Source of the DNA: Actinomycetospora lutea
GTDB taxonomy: Bacteria; Actinomycetota; Actinomycetes; Mycobacteriales; Pseudonocardiaceae
Direction: 5' to 3'
NCBI RefSeq assembly: GCF_028737205.1
Contig: NZ_JAQZAL010000003.1
Location: forward strand, 62,001 to 126,000
Length of the DNA: 64,000 nt
Part shown: in pieces, positions 39,737 to 48,570 of the stretch
How positions within the stretch are numbered: position 1 is the stretch's first letter
Layout of the letters: every line of letters starts with the position of its first letter
Program-made: the position numbers and the translations under genes
The notes under the pieces: model-generated
What the model was told of the DNA's origin: nothing
Seen by the model: only the letters and a program-made list of their open reading frames with translations
Databases searched by the model: none

Positions 39737-40804
39737 GTGCTGCTGGCCCTGACCCTGCTCACCGGGGGCGCGCTGCTCACCCTCGTGCTCGGGGTGCTCG
39801 GCGGCGACCCGGTGGTCGTCCTCCCGCTCGGCGTCGCGTTCGCGCTGCTCGCGACGTTCGGGTTCCGCTGGGTGCTCGCCCGCGGGCGGCGGTGGTGGTC
39901 GGCGGCCCACGTCCTCGTCGGGCTGGTGCTCGCGTCGGTCGTGTTCGCGCTGGCGCCCGGGGTCGGCGCGACCCTCTTCCTCGTCGTGCTGGTCAGCGAG
40001 TGCGTGCTGCTCCTGCCGCTGCCCGTCACGATCGTCGTCATCGCGATGGTGCCGATGGTGCACGCCGGCATGCCGCTGGTCGACGGCCTGCGCGAGGGCC
40101 TCGGGACGCTGGTCGCGGTGGTGTTCGCGGCCGTCGTCACCGAGCTGCTGCGCCGCGAGCAGGCGATGCGCCGCGAGCTCGCGGCCGCCCAGGAACAGGT
40201 CGAGCGCCTCGCCGCGGCGCAGGAGCGCAACCGGCTCGCGCGCGACATCCACGACGGCCTCGGGCACTCGCTGACCGTCATCGGGATGCAGCTGCAGGCG
40301 GCGCGCGCGCTGGTGCAGAGCGGGTCGGGGGACGTGGACGAGGTCCTCGCCAAGGCCCAGCACCAGTCGCGGGAGGCCCTCGCCGAGGTCCGGCGCTCGG
40401 TCGGGACGCTGCGCGAGCCGCGCGGGGCGCCGCCGCTGGCGACGGCCCTGCAGGACCTCGCGGCGGAGAGCTCGGCGGCCGGGGTGCCGACGCGCCTGGC
40501 CGTCGAGGGCGACGAGCGCCCCCTGTCCGCGGGCGCCCGCGAGGCGCTCTTCCGCACCGCCCAGGAGGGCCTGACCAACGTGCGCAAGCACGCGGGCGCG
40601 AGCCGCGCCGAGGTGGTCCTCGACTACGCGAGCGGCGCGGTGCGGGTCGAGGTCCGCGACGACGGGCGGGGCGCGACCGGCGGCGCCGGTGACGGGGTGG
40701 GACTGCTCGGGCTCCGCGAACGCGCCGAGGCCCTGGGCGGGACCCTCTCGCTGCGCCCGGGGGCCGACGGCGGCTGCGCGCTGCGGGTGGAGGTGCCGGC
40801 GTGA
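39737..40804 (+). CDS. Sensor histidine kinase (DesK/NarL-partner type)
   Basis: A 355-aa kinase. Four to five N-terminal membrane helices (about 1-130) with little extracytoplasmic sequence, then the HisKA_3 dimerisation region with RNRLARDIHDGLGHSLT (H172) and a C-terminal ATPase domain (EALFRTAQEGLTNVRKHAGA, VRDDGRGA-like VEVRDDGRG). The membrane-embedded sensor suggests detection of a membrane or lipophilic signal (inference). GTG starts 6 nt after a CACAGT box. It overlaps the response regulator by 4 nt. Confidence 0.9.
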   Translation: MLLALTLLTGGALLTLVLGVLGGDPVVVLPLGVAFALLATFGFRWVLARGRRWWSAAHVLVGLVLASVVFALAPGVGATLFLVVLVSECVLLLPLPVTIVVIAMVPMVHAGMPLVDGLREGLGTLVAVVFAAVVTELLRREQAMRRELAAAQEQVERLAAAQERNRLARDIHDGLGHSLTVIGMQLQAARALVQSGSGDVDEVLAKAQHQSREALAEVRRSVGTLREPRGAPPLATALQDLAAESSAAGVPTRLAVEGDERPLSAGAREALFRTAQEGLTNVRKHAGASRAEVVLDYASGAVRVEVRDDGRGATGGAGDGVGLLGLRERAEALGGTLSLRPGADGGCALRVEVPA

Positions 40805-41463
40805 GCTCCGCTCCCGTCCGCGTGCTGCTCGTCGACGACCAGGCCCTGTTCCGCGAGGCCCTGGCCACGCTGCTGGGGGTGCGCGACGACGTCGTCGTGG
40901 TCGGGGAGGCGGGCGACGGCGAGGAGGCGCTGCGCCGGGTCGCCGAGCTCGCCCCCGAGGTCGTGCTCATGGACCTGCGCATGCCGGTGCTCGACGGGGT
41001 CGGGGCGACACGGCGCCTGCGCGTCGAGCACCCCGAGGTCCGCGTCATCGCGCTGACCACGTTCGACGACGACGAGGACGTCTTCGCCGCCCTGCGCGCC
41101 GGCGCCGTCGGCTACCTGCTCAAGGACGTGCCGTCGGCCCGGCTCGTCGAGGCCGTCCTGACCGCGGCGGCCGGGGGCTCGGTGCTCGACCCGTCGGTGG
41201 CGGCGAAGGTCGTCGCCCGTGTCGCGCGCCTGCCCGCCGACGGGCCCGCGCCGCGCCGCCAGCCGCTGGTCGTCCCGCTGTCCGACCGCGAGGTCGACGT
41301 GCTGCGCCTGCTCGCCGACGGCCGCAGCAACCGCGAGATCGCCGGGACCCTGCACCTCGCCGAGGGCACGGTGAAGAACCACGTGACGAACGTGCTCGGC
41401 AAGCTCGGGGCCCGCGACCGCACGCAGGCCGCGCTGCGGGCCCGGGCGCTCGACCTGCTGTAG
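40801..41463 (+). CDS. NarL/LuxR-family response regulator
   Basis: A 220-aa regulator: receiver domain (about 6-125) with VDDQALFREA, the phospho-acceptor D58 in VVLMDLRMPV, GYLLKDVP, and a LuxR helix-turn-helix (about 155-215, LSDREVDVLRLLADGRSNREIAGTLHLAEGTVKNHV). Overlapping GTGA with the kinase gene shows they are a cognate pair. The adjacent downstream membrane-protein gene is a candidate target. Confidence 0.93.
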   Translation: MSSAPVRVLLVDDQALFREALATLLGVRDDVVVVGEAGDGEEALRRVAELAPEVVLMDLRMPVLDGVGATRRLRVEHPEVRVIALTTFDDDEDVFAALRAGAVGYLLKDVPSARLVEAVLTAAAGGSVLDPSVAAKVVARVARLPADGPAPRRQPLVVPLSDREVDVLRLLADGRSNREIAGTLHLAEGTVKNHVTNVLGKLGARDRTQAALRARALDLL

Positions 41464-41561
41464 GTCATGACCCCGGGGCATGACCTTCGGCACGTCAGCG
41501 CGGGGACGCCGCTCGCGATGCTCGTCCACGTCGCCAGTCAGGCCTCGTGGAAGGACCCACC

Positions 41562-41969
41562 ATGACCGCTCAGCCCGTCACCGTCGCCGTCCCCGCCGCC
41601 CGCCCGCGTCACCGGCGCGTGCTGCGCTTCGCGGGCCACTACGCCGAGATGGTCGCCGCGATGGTCGTCGGCATGATGCTGCTCGCCCCGCTGTGGCCGG
41701 ACGCCTGGACCGCGCGTCCGGACGTCGGCGCCCTGGTCATGGCGGCGAACATGACCGCCGGCATGGCGCTGTGGATGGCGATCCGCCGGCACACCGCCCG
41801 CCAGATCACCGAGATGTCGGCGGCGATGTGCGCGCCGTTCGTCCTGCTCCTCGCGCCCTACTGGGCGGGCCTGATCACCGGCGAGGTGCTCATGCTCGCG
41901 GGCCACGTGCTGATGTTCCTGACCATGTTCGCCGCGATGCTCTGGCGCCGCGACGAGTACGCGCACTGA
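41562..41969 (+). CDS. Small four-helix membrane protein next to the two-component system
   Basis: A 135-aa protein, methionine-rich, with four membrane helices (about 26-47, 57-78, 85-104, 107-126) and features AGHYAEMVAAMVVGMMLLAPLW, ANMTAGMALWMAIRRHT and AGHVLMFLTMFAAMLW. The many Met and His residues within helices could reflect metal interaction, but that is speculative. ATG is preceded by GGAAGGA. The 98-nt gap after the regulator gene holds no clear terminator, so co-transcription is possible. Confidence 0.72.
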   Translation: MTAQPVTVAVPAARPRHRRVLRFAGHYAEMVAAMVVGMMLLAPLWPDAWTARPDVGALVMAANMTAGMALWMAIRRHTARQITEMSAAMCAPFVLLLAPYWAGLITGEVLMLAGHVLMFLTMFAAMLWRRDEYAH

Positions 41970-42063
41970 GGTCCGAGGCCCGGGGTCGGAGATCAGGAGC
42001 GCCCTCATCGACCTCCTGAGCGCCGCCGGGTGCACTCGGTCGCCCGTGATCTCGCGAGACGCG

Positions 42064-42942
42064 TCAGCGGGGGCCGTCGGGGCCGTCGACGCGACGGGGC
42101 ACGCGGCGCACGCCGGGGCCGAACTCGTCGTCGGGGTCGTCCGGGCGCACCGGGCGGCCCCGCTCGTCACCCGGGCGCCGGCGGTCGTCGCGCGCCGGGC
42201 GGGCCTCGACCGGCACCCGGCGCGGCCGGTCGCGGTCGCGGGGGTCGCGGTCGCGGGGGTCGCGGTCGCGGGGGTCGCGGTCGCGCGGATCGCGGTCGCG
42301 GGGGTCACGGTCGGGGTCACGGTCCCGTGGCGGCCGCTCGCGCTCCTTCGGCGGCCGGTCCCGGGGAGCACGCTCCTTCGGCGGCCGGTCGCGGGGGTCG
42401 CGGTCGCGGGGGTCGCGGTCCCGTGGCGGCCGGTCGCGCGGTGGCCGGTCGCGGGGGTCGGGGCGGGCGTCGGGGTCGAGGTCGTCCTCGGCGCGGCGCC
42501 AGGGCTCGACCCGCGTGCGCACGAAACCCAGCGCGAGGCAGATCGCGGTGGTGACCGCCAGCGTGGGGAACGCGTTGACGAGCGGGCCGCCGACGGCGAG
42601 CAGCGTCGAGGCGAGCCCGCCGGAGCGGGGCAGCGAGCCGGTGGCGGCGACCACCACGGGCACGCCCACCGCGAGCAGCAGCGGCGGCTGGACGAGCGGG
42701 ACGAACAGCGAGTCGCGCCGGGCCCAGGCGGTTGCGAGGATGCAGCCGCCCGCGAAGCAGGCGGTGAACACGACGCCGAGCTCGCCGGAGGTCAGCATGT
42801 CGATGGCCAGGCCCGCCCCGGTCAGGACCGCCGCGAGCAGCAGCGATCCCCACCAGCGCAGCCCGCGCAGTGACCGCACGACCGAGCGCTCGCCGGGGCC
42901 GACCGCCCCGACGCCCGCAGCGTCGTCCCGTGTACTGGTCAC
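42064..42942 (-). CDS. DUF6542 membrane protein with long Arg/Asp/Pro repeat tail
   Basis: A 292-aa protein: four membrane helices in residues about 25-140 (LRWWGSLLLAAVLTGAGLAIDML, TACFAGGCILATAWA, PLLLAVGVPVVVAATG, NAFPTLAVTTAICLALGFV), then a highly charged tail (about 150-292) built from DPRDRD and PPRDR units. Matches the DUF6542 family placed between ispH and ychF (Rv1111c-like). Function unknown. It follows rmuC by 9 nt on the same strand. The tail is encoded by a 15-bp DNA repeat. Confidence 0.82.
   Translation of the reverse strand: MTSTRDDAAGVGAVGPGERSVVRSLRGLRWWGSLLLAAVLTGAGLAIDMLTSGELGVVFTACFAGGCILATAWARRDSLFVPLVQPPLLLAVGVPVVVAATGSLPRSGGLASTLLAVGGPLVNAFPTLAVTTAICLALGFVRTRVEPWRRAEDDLDPDARPDPRDRPPRDRPPRDRDPRDRDPRDRPPKERAPRDRPPKERERPPRDRDPDRDPRDRDPRDRDPRDRDPRDRDPRDRDRPRRVPVEARPARDDRRRPGDERGRPVRPDDPDDEFGPGVRRVPRRVDGPDGPR
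42231..42310. repeat. 15-bp tandem repeat in the DUF6542 tail
   Basis: About five copies of GGTCGCGGTCGCGGG-type units, with less regular copies to 42430. Encodes RDRDP repeats. Confidence 0.7.
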
Positions 42943-42951
42943 CCCTCAACG

Positions 42952-44214
42952 CTAGCGGTCGGGTGATCGCCGATCGTCCAGCCGCCACGGGCGCGGGCGA
43001 TCTCCGTGACGTGGACCACCCGATCGGCGCTGGTGGGCGTCCCCCGACTCGTGGGCGGGCGCCCGCGGCCGGCGTTCCACCTGGTCCGGGCTCTCGAGGT
43101 CGGCGGTGGTCACCGACAGGTCGGTGAACCGGCGGGCGCTGACCAGCACCCGCGACTCCAGCGAGCTCACCGTCTCGTTGAACGAGCGCACGCTGCCGTC
43201 GAGCGAGCGGCCCAGACGCGCGAGGTGGCCCGAGAGCGTCGCGATGCGCCCGTGCAGCTCGCGCCCGAGCGCGTGCACCTCGGCCGCGTTGCGGGCCAGC
43301 GCCTCCTGGCGCCAGGCGTACGCGACGGTGCGCAGCAGCGCCATCAACGTCGTGGGCGTGGCGATGACGACGTCGCTGCCGAACGCGTGCTCGAGCAGCG
43401 TGGGGTCGGCCTCGAGCGCGGCGGACAGGAACACCTCGCCCGGCACGAACATCACGACGAACTCCGGCGTCGGGTCGAAGCGGCGCCAGTAGGCCTTGGC
43501 GCCGAGCGCATCGACGTGCGCGCGGACCTGCTTGGCGTGCGCCGCCACCCGCTCGCGGCGCGCGGTGTCGTCGCGCGCCTCGGTGGACTCGAGGTAGGCC
43601 GTGAACGGGACCTTGGCGTCGACGACCACCTGCTTGCCGCCCGCGAGGTGCACCACCAGGTCGGGCCGCTGCACGCCGTCGTCGTCGCGGGCGTGGGCCT
43701 GGCGGGTGAAGTCGCAGTGCTCGACCATGCCCGCGAGGTCGACGACCCGCTCGAGCTGCAGCTCGCCCCACCGCCCCCGCACGTGCGGGGCGCGCAGCGC
43801 GCCGACCAGCGCGCGCGTCTCGCCGGCCACGCCCTGCGCGCTCGCCGCGACCGCCCCGACCTGCTCGCGCAGCGAGGCGAACGCGGCCTCCCGCTCGCGC
43901 TCGGCGCCCGCCATCTGGCGCTCCATGCGCCCGAGCGCCGTCGACACGGGCTCGAGCACGCGGTCGAGCGCGTCGGTGGAGGCGGCCGCGGCGGCCGGGA
44001 CCAGCGCCCGCTCCCGGTCGCCGGCCCCGCGCCGCTCGGCGTGGAGCTCGGCGCGGGCCGCCGCCACCTCGGCGCTCGCCCGCCGCACGGCCTCGGCCAC
44101 GGCGGCGTCGCGCCACGCACGGGCCAGGCGCAGCGCGACCCACGCCCCGACCACCGCGCCCAGCACGAGCCCCAGGAGCAGCCCGGCGAGCACCCCGTCC
44201 ACGCTCATGGTCAC
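42952..44214 (-). CDS. rmuC: RmuC-family DNA recombination protein
   Basis: A 420-aa protein with an N-terminal membrane helix (about 7-30), long coiled coil (about 35-130) and a PD-(D/E)XK-like nuclease domain with RGRWGELQLERVVDLAGM, RPDLVVHLAGGKQVVVDAKVPF and KAYWRRFDPTPEFVVMFVPGE. RmuC limits inversion at short repeats in E. coli. The C-terminal ~50 residues are disordered and Arg-rich. GTG 44214 and ATG 44208 are both possible starts. Probably co-transcribed with the DUF6542 gene. Confidence 0.92.
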   Translation of the reverse strand: MTMSVDGVLAGLLLGLVLGAVVGAWVALRLARAWRDAAVAEAVRRASAEVAAARAELHAERRGAGDRERALVPAAAAASTDALDRVLEPVSTALGRMERQMAGAEREREAAFASLREQVGAVAASAQGVAGETRALVGALRAPHVRGRWGELQLERVVDLAGMVEHCDFTRQAHARDDDGVQRPDLVVHLAGGKQVVVDAKVPFTAYLESTEARDDTARRERVAAHAKQVRAHVDALGAKAYWRRFDPTPEFVVMFVPGEVFLSAALEADPTLLEHAFGSDVVIATPTTLMALLRTVAYAWRQEALARNAAEVHALGRELHGRIATLSGHLARLGRSLDGSVRSFNETVSSLESRVLVSARRFTDLSVTTADLESPDQVERRPRAPAHESGDAHQRRSGGPRHGDRPRPWRLDDRRSPDR

Positions 44215-44276
44215 GCAGGATGGATCACGCCCCCGACAACGCGGTGGATTCGGGCAGCTGTCATTCGCCTCCGGCG

Positions 44277-44307
44277 GGGCAGCTCCGCTGCGCTACGTGC
44301 CCCAGGA
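44277..44307. repeat. Dispersed short repeat, copy 3, with hairpin ends
   Basis: GGGGCAGCTCCGCTGCGCTACGTGCCCC-like block (given here in parts: core AGCTCCGCTGCGCT, ends GGGGCA and TGCCCC pair). It overlaps the stop codon of the alkyltransferase gene, so it may also act as its terminator. Confidence 0.5.
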
Positions 44308-44796
44308 CGCCTCCATCGCGAGCAGCCGGTCCTTGATCTCCAGGCCCCAGCGGTAGCCGCCGAGCCCGCCGTCCCGGCGCAGCACGCGGTGGCACGGCAC
44401 GAACAGCGTCGCCGCGTTGTGGCCGCACGCCCGCGCCGCGAGCCGGTGTCCCCGCGGGTGGCCCGCCGCGGCCGCCAGCTCGCCGTACGTCGTGGGGTGG
44501 CCCGCGGGCACCCGGCGCAGCTGCTCCCGGACCGCGGTGGTCGCCGGACCGCTGATCTGGCGCACCGGGACCACCGCCGCCGGGGCCGGGTCGCCCTCGT
44601 GGAACGCCGTCACCGCCCGCGTCACCTCGCCCAGCTCGGTCCGGCGGGCCGGATCGGTGGGCCGGACGTCGGCGTGCACGAGGGCGAGCAGGCCCTCGAC
44701 GTCATCGGTCCAGCCCGACGCGAGGACCGCGCCGTCGTCGTCGACGAGCGTGGTGAACGGGCCGAGCACGGTGGGGATCGTGGCGTGGGCGGACAC
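44293..44796 (-). CDS. ogt: O6-methylguanine-DNA methyltransferase
   Basis: Suicide repair of O6-alkylguanine. The 167-aa protein has the DNA-binding helix region TTYGELAAAAGHPRGHRLAARACGHN and the acceptor site LFVPCHRVLRRDGGLGGY (C135). The N-terminal domain lacks the Ada zinc site. GTG start chosen for GGAGG 4-5 nt upstream; another GTG lies nine codons earlier. Its 3' end is overlapped by a dispersed repeat. Confidence 0.94.
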   Translation of the reverse strand: MSAHATIPTVLGPFTTLVDDDGAVLASGWTDDVEGLLALVHADVRPTDPARRTELGEVTRAVTAFHEGDPAPAAVVPVRQISGPATTAVREQLRRVPAGHPTTYGELAAAAGHPRGHRLAARACGHNAATLFVPCHRVLRRDGGLGGYRWGLEIKDRLLAMEASWGT

Positions 44797-44901
44797 GGGG
44801 CCTCCAGGTGGGAACGCTGTCACGAGGCGAGGGAGCCGGCTCCGCGTCGCGTCGTCTCCTGGGGTTGGACGCCGCCGGGCCGCCCACGGATCCCTCGCTG
44901 G

Positions 44902-44907
44902 CAGACT
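44902..44907 (+). promoter_or_regulatory. -10 box CAGACT, leaderless-type
   Basis: Eight nt before the ychF GTG. Confidence 0.4.
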
Positions 44908-44915
44908 GGGATCCC

Positions 44916-45989
44916 GTGAGCTTGACCCTCGGCATCGTCGGACTCCCCAACGTGGGCAAGTCGACGATGTTCAACGCCCTGACCCGCAACGACGTCCTGG
45001 CCGCGAACTACCCGTTCGCCACCATCGAGCCCAACGTCGGCGTCGTGCCGCTGCGCGACCCCCGGCTCGACCGGCTCGCCGAGATGTTCTCGTCGGAGAA
45101 GGTCGTGCCGGCGACGGTGTCGTTCGTCGACATCGCGGGCATCGTCGCAGGCGCCAGCGAGGGCGCCGGGCTGGGCAACAAGTTCCTCGCCAACATCCGC
45201 GAGGCCGACGCGATCTGCCAGGTCGTGCGGGTGTTCGCCGACGACGACGTCGTCCACGTCGACGGCCGCGTCGACCCGGCGGCCGACATCGAGACGATCG
45301 CGACCGAGCTCGTCCTCGCCGACCTGCAGACGATCGAGAAGGCCCTCCCGCGCCTCGAGAAGGAGGCGCGGGTCAAGAAGGAGACCAGGGCCGCGGTCGA
45401 CGAGATCGCCCACGCGCAGTCGGTGCTGAACGAGGGCCGCACCCTCTTCTCGGCCGGGCTCGACTCGCCGCGGCTGCGCGAGCTGAACCTCATGACGGTC
45501 AAGCCGTTCCTGTACGTCTTCAACGCCGACGAGCCGGTCCTCACCGACGACGCGCGGCGCAAGGAGCTCGCCGAGCTGGTGGCGCCCGCCGAGTCCGTGT
45601 TCCTCGACGCCAAGGTCGAGCAGGAGCTCCTCGAGCTCGACGCCGAGTCGGCGCAGGAGCTGCTCGAGTCGATCGGCCAGCCCGAGCCGGGTCTCGACGC
45701 GCTGGCCCGCGCCGGGTTCCGCACCCTCGGCCTGCAGACCTACCTCACGGCCGGCCCCAAGGAGTCCCGGGCCTGGACGATCCGGATCGGCGCGACGGCC
45801 CCGGAGGCCGCCGGCGTGATCCACACGGACTTCCAGAAGGGCTTCATCAAGGCCGAGATCGTCTCCTACGACGACCTCGTCGCCGCGGGCTCGATGAACG
45901 CCGCGAAGACCGCGGGCAAGGTCCGCATGGAGGGCAAGGACTACGTGATGGCCGACGGCGACGTCGTCGAGTTCCGGTTCAACGTGTAG
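44916..45989 (+). CDS. ychF: Redox-regulated ribosome-associated P-loop NTPase YchF
   Basis: Obg-family ATPase linked to translation and oxidative-stress control. The 357-aa protein has Walker A GLPNVGKST, YPFATIEPN, the switch region DIAGIVAGASEGAGLGNKFL, the nucleotide-specificity element NADE (ATP rather than GTP preference), and a C-terminal TGS domain with RAWTIRIGATAPEAAGVIHTDFQKGFIKAE. Start inferred from GTG after a CAGACT box; longer in-frame options add no family sequence. Confidence 0.95.
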   Translation: MSLTLGIVGLPNVGKSTMFNALTRNDVLAANYPFATIEPNVGVVPLRDPRLDRLAEMFSSEKVVPATVSFVDIAGIVAGASEGAGLGNKFLANIREADAICQVVRVFADDDVVHVDGRVDPAADIETIATELVLADLQTIEKALPRLEKEARVKKETRAAVDEIAHAQSVLNEGRTLFSAGLDSPRLRELNLMTVKPFLYVFNADEPVLTDDARRKELAELVAPAESVFLDAKVEQELLELDAESAQELLESIGQPEPGLDALARAGFRTLGLQTYLTAGPKESRAWTIRIGATAPEAAGVIHTDFQKGFIKAEIVSYDDLVAAGSMNAAKTAGKVRMEGKDYVMADGDVVEFRFNV

Positions 45990-46005
45990 AGCGGCAGCAC
46001 GGTCC

Positions 46006-46272
46006 TCAAGGCCACGGCGGAGGCCGCACCGGACGTCCCACGCCGTCGGGAGTCCTCGGCTCGGACTCCACGGCGAGCACCGAGGTGAGCGGGCCGGTGA
46101 TGAAGCGGCGGGTCGTGGTCAGCTCGCCGTGCTCGCCCTCGACCGCCACGAGCTCGGCGAACCCGAAGCTGTGTCCGTCGAGCTCGAACGTCCGCTCCTC
46201 GACCTCGTGCCAACCGTCGACGAGGAGCACGCGGGTCACATCGGGGTGCTGTTTGCGCAGGGTGTCGCTCAC
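46006..46272 (-). CDS. Small hypothetical protein
   Basis: An 88-residue product beginning VSDTLRKQHPDVTRVLLVDGWHEVEE, then DGHSFGFAELVAVEGEHGELTTTRRFITGPLTSVLAVES and a proline-rich tail. It contains no recognised domain; the central part reads as a small beta-rich fold. GTG has GGAG 6 nt upstream. It converges on ychF and is divergent from the NmrA-like gene, 275 nt away. Codon use looks normal for the region. Confidence 0.55.
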   Translation of the reverse strand: MSDTLRKQHPDVTRVLLVDGWHEVEERTFELDGHSFGFAELVAVEGEHGELTTTRRFITGPLTSVLAVESEPRTPDGVGRPVRPPPWP

Positions 46273-46547
46273 CGTGGCTCCACACCGATGTGGCGGGCGG
46301 CTTCGCCGGTCGACACCAACCGTCCCTCCTCGGGCACGAGCGCATGGTCGCAGCGCGGTTGACACGGTCCCACCGCTCGCCCTCCTCGCACCAGGTCTCC
46401 GCGGCTCCCCACCCGTGAGGCGCCCCCGATGCTCGATCACACTGACGACGCCCGTGCCGCGGGCCGAGGGCATGCCGCTGGGGGCGCCGACGACGGGTTC
46501 GCGCACGTCGTCGGGAGTTCCGGTTCGACGGGGAGAGGGGACAGCGG

Positions 46548-47396
46548 ATGATGCCACCGAGCATCGCCGTCACGGGGGCGACGGGACGCCTCGGCGGACG
46601 GGTCGCCCGCCTGCTCGCCGAGCGCGGGATCGCCCAGCGCCTCGCCGTGCGCAGCCCCGAGCGCGCGCCGACGCTGCCCGGCGCGGTGGCCGTGCGGTGC
46701 GCCTACGACCGGCCCGACGAGGTCACCACCGCGCTCGAGGGCGCCGACACCGTCCTCATGGTCTCCGGCTCCGAGACCCCCGACCGCGTCGAGCAGCACC
46801 GGACGTTCATCGACGCCGCCGCGGCCGCCGGGGTGCACCGGCTCGTCTACGTCTCCTTCGTCGGCGCCTCGCCCGACGCCACGTTCACCCTCGCCCGCGA
46901 CCACTTCGCCACCGAGGAGCACCTGCGCGCGAGCGGTCTGGCGGCCGTCGTCCTGCGGGACAACTTCTACCTCGACTTCCTGCCCGAGCTCGTCGAGGCC
47001 GACGGCGTCATCCGCGGCCCCGCGGGCACCGGACGCGTCGCCGCGGTCGCCCAGGACGACATCGCCGAGGCCGCCGTCGCGATCCTCGCCGCACCCGAGG
47101 ACCACGACGGCGCGACCTACAGCCTCACCGGCCCCGAGGCCCTCACCCTGTCCGAGGCCGCCGGCGTCATCGCCCGCCGCACGGGCCGGCCGGTGACGTT
47201 CCACGACCAGACGGTCGACGAGGCGTACGCCTCCCGGGCGGGGCAGGCCCCGGACTGGCAGCTCGACGCCTGGGTCAGCACCTACACCGCGATCGCCGCC
47301 GGCGAGCTCGACGGCGTCACCGACGACATCCCCCGGCTCACGGGTCATCGTGCGCGGTCGCTGGACGACCTCCTCGCCGCGTCCGGCGGGCCCTAG
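46548..47396 (+). CDS. NmrA-like NAD(P)-binding reductase
   Basis: Atypical SDR of 282 aa. Rossmann motif VTGATGRLGGRVARLLAERG (about 8-27), then VYVSFVGASPDATFTLARDHFATEEHLRASGL, where an active-site Tyr is replaced in the usual position, as in NmrA/QOR2-type proteins. Likely a quinone reductase or redox sensor; substrate unknown. GGGAGAGGGG lies 8 nt before the ATG. Confidence 0.85.
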   Translation: MMPPSIAVTGATGRLGGRVARLLAERGIAQRLAVRSPERAPTLPGAVAVRCAYDRPDEVTTALEGADTVLMVSGSETPDRVEQHRTFIDAAAAAGVHRLVYVSFVGASPDATFTLARDHFATEEHLRASGLAAVVLRDNFYLDFLPELVEADGVIRGPAGTGRVAAVAQDDIAEAAVAILAAPEDHDGATYSLTGPEALTLSEAAGVIARRTGRPVTFHDQTVDEAYASRAGQAPDWQLDAWVSTYTAIAAGELDGVTDDIPRLTGHRARSLDDLLAASGGP

Positions 47397-47451
47397 CTGG
47401 GAGCAGCGGCTCTCTGCTACACCGGGCCGACACCGTGACGAAGGGGACGTC

Positions 47452-48237
47452 ATGTGCCTGGAGAGGGTCACGTCCCGGGACGGCACGCCGATCGCCTGGT
47501 GGCGCAGCGGGGAGGGGCCGCCGCTCGTGCTCGTGCACGGGACGTCCGCCGACCACAGCCGCTGGGCTCCCGTCCTCCCGGCGCTGGAGCAGCACCACAC
47601 GGTCTGTGCGATCGACCGGCGCGGGCGGGGCGCCAGCGGCGACGCGACGGACTACGCGCTCGAGCGGGAGTTCGAGGACCTGGCCGCCGTCGTGGACGCG
47701 CTGGGGGAGCCGGCGACCCTGCTCGGCCACTCGTACGGGGGGCTGTGCGCCCTCGAGGCCACCCTGCTCTCCCGCAACGTCCGGGCCCTGGTGCTCTACG
47801 AGCCCGCGATCGGGATGGCGGCCGCACGACCCGAGGTCATCGAGCGGCTCGAGACCCTGTTGCGGGCGGAGGACCGGGACGGCGTGGTGGCGACGATGGG
47901 GCGCGAGGTCGCCGGCGTGCCGCCGGAGGTCGTGGCGGCCACGCGGTCCCTGCCCGTGTGGCAGGCGCGCATGGCGGCAGCGCACACCATCCCGCGGGAG
48001 CTGCGGGCGACCGAGGCGTATCGGTTCGATGCGGAGCGGTTCCGGGAGCTCCCGGTGCCGACGCTGGTGCTGCGCGGGGACGCGAGCCCGGCCGACTACC
48101 GCACCGCCGTCGAGGCCGTGGACGAGGCGCTGCCCGACTCCCGCATCGTCGTCATGCCCGGCCAGGGGCACGTGGCCATGGACACCGGGACCGACCTCTT
48201 CACCGCCGAGGTCCTCCGGTTCACCGCGGGTGCGTGA
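47452..48237 (+). CDS. Alpha/beta hydrolase
   Basis: A 261-aa hydrolase with LVLVHGTSADHSRW (oxyanion region), nucleophile elbow LLGHSYGGLCA (S94), an acid in VLRGDASPADYR and the histidine in GQGHVAMDTG. A complete Ser-Asp-His triad is therefore visible. Substrate unknown. ATG follows GAAGGGGA. Located downstream of the reductase gene by 55 nt, possibly co-transcribed. Confidence 0.9.
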   Translation: MCLERVTSRDGTPIAWWRSGEGPPLVLVHGTSADHSRWAPVLPALEQHHTVCAIDRRGRGASGDATDYALEREFEDLAAVVDALGEPATLLGHSYGGLCALEATLLSRNVRALVLYEPAIGMAAARPEVIERLETLLRAEDRDGVVATMGREVAGVPPEVVAATRSLPVWQARMAAAHTIPRELRATEAYRFDAERFRELPVPTLVLRGDASPADYRTAVEAVDEALPDSRIVVMPGQGHVAMDTGTDLFTAEVLRFTAGA

Positions 48238-48243
48238 CCGGTC

Positions 48244-48531
48244 TCAGAACGGCGGACGCTCGTTCGAGGCGTCGAAGAGGCTGACCTGCACGTCGAGCAC
48301 CTCGTCGCCGATGTCGCGCGCGTGCGCGATCGAGCGCCAGTGGTCGAGGTCGTCCTGCGACGCCCAGCGCTCGAAGTTGTTGATCCGCCCGGGGTCGACG
48401 GAGTCGGCGGTCACGGCCACGTCCAGGCACCCCGGCGCGGCACGTGCGCGCCGCACGAGGTCGGCGAACTCCGCGACCAGCGCGTCGCGGCGTTCCGGGG
48501 CGACCTGGACGTGTCCCGCGATGATGAGCAT
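48244..48531 (-). CDS. Antibiotic biosynthesis monooxygenase (ABM) domain protein
   Basis: A 95-aa dimeric-barrel protein: MLIIAGHVQVAPERRDALVAEF, RAAPGCLDVAVTADS, NNFERWASQDDLDHWRS. Typical of small ABM proteins that oxidise quinol-like substrates or act in heme/quinone metabolism. Start set by a TAGGAT box 6 nt upstream on the minus strand. Stop lies 6 nt from the hydrolase stop (convergent). Confidence 0.86.
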   Translation of the reverse strand: MLIIAGHVQVAPERRDALVAEFADLVRRARAAPGCLDVAVTADSVDPGRINNFERWASQDDLDHWRSIAHARDIGDEVLDVQVSLFDASNERPPF

Positions 48532-48537
48532 CGGCCG

Positions 48538-48543
48538 ATCCTA
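48538..48543 (-). promoter_or_regulatory. -10 box TAGGAT, leaderless-type
   Basis: Minus strand, 6 nt before the ABM gene ATG. Confidence 0.5.
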
Positions 48544-48570
48544 CCGTAGGACCAGAAAGTCCTACAGAGG

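Noticed and set aside
42046-42873. Plus-strand open frame encoding AVAGVAVAG-type repeats opposite the DUF6542 tail
   Set aside because: It is the complement of the 15-bp repeat; the minus-strand gene has membrane helices and family similarity.
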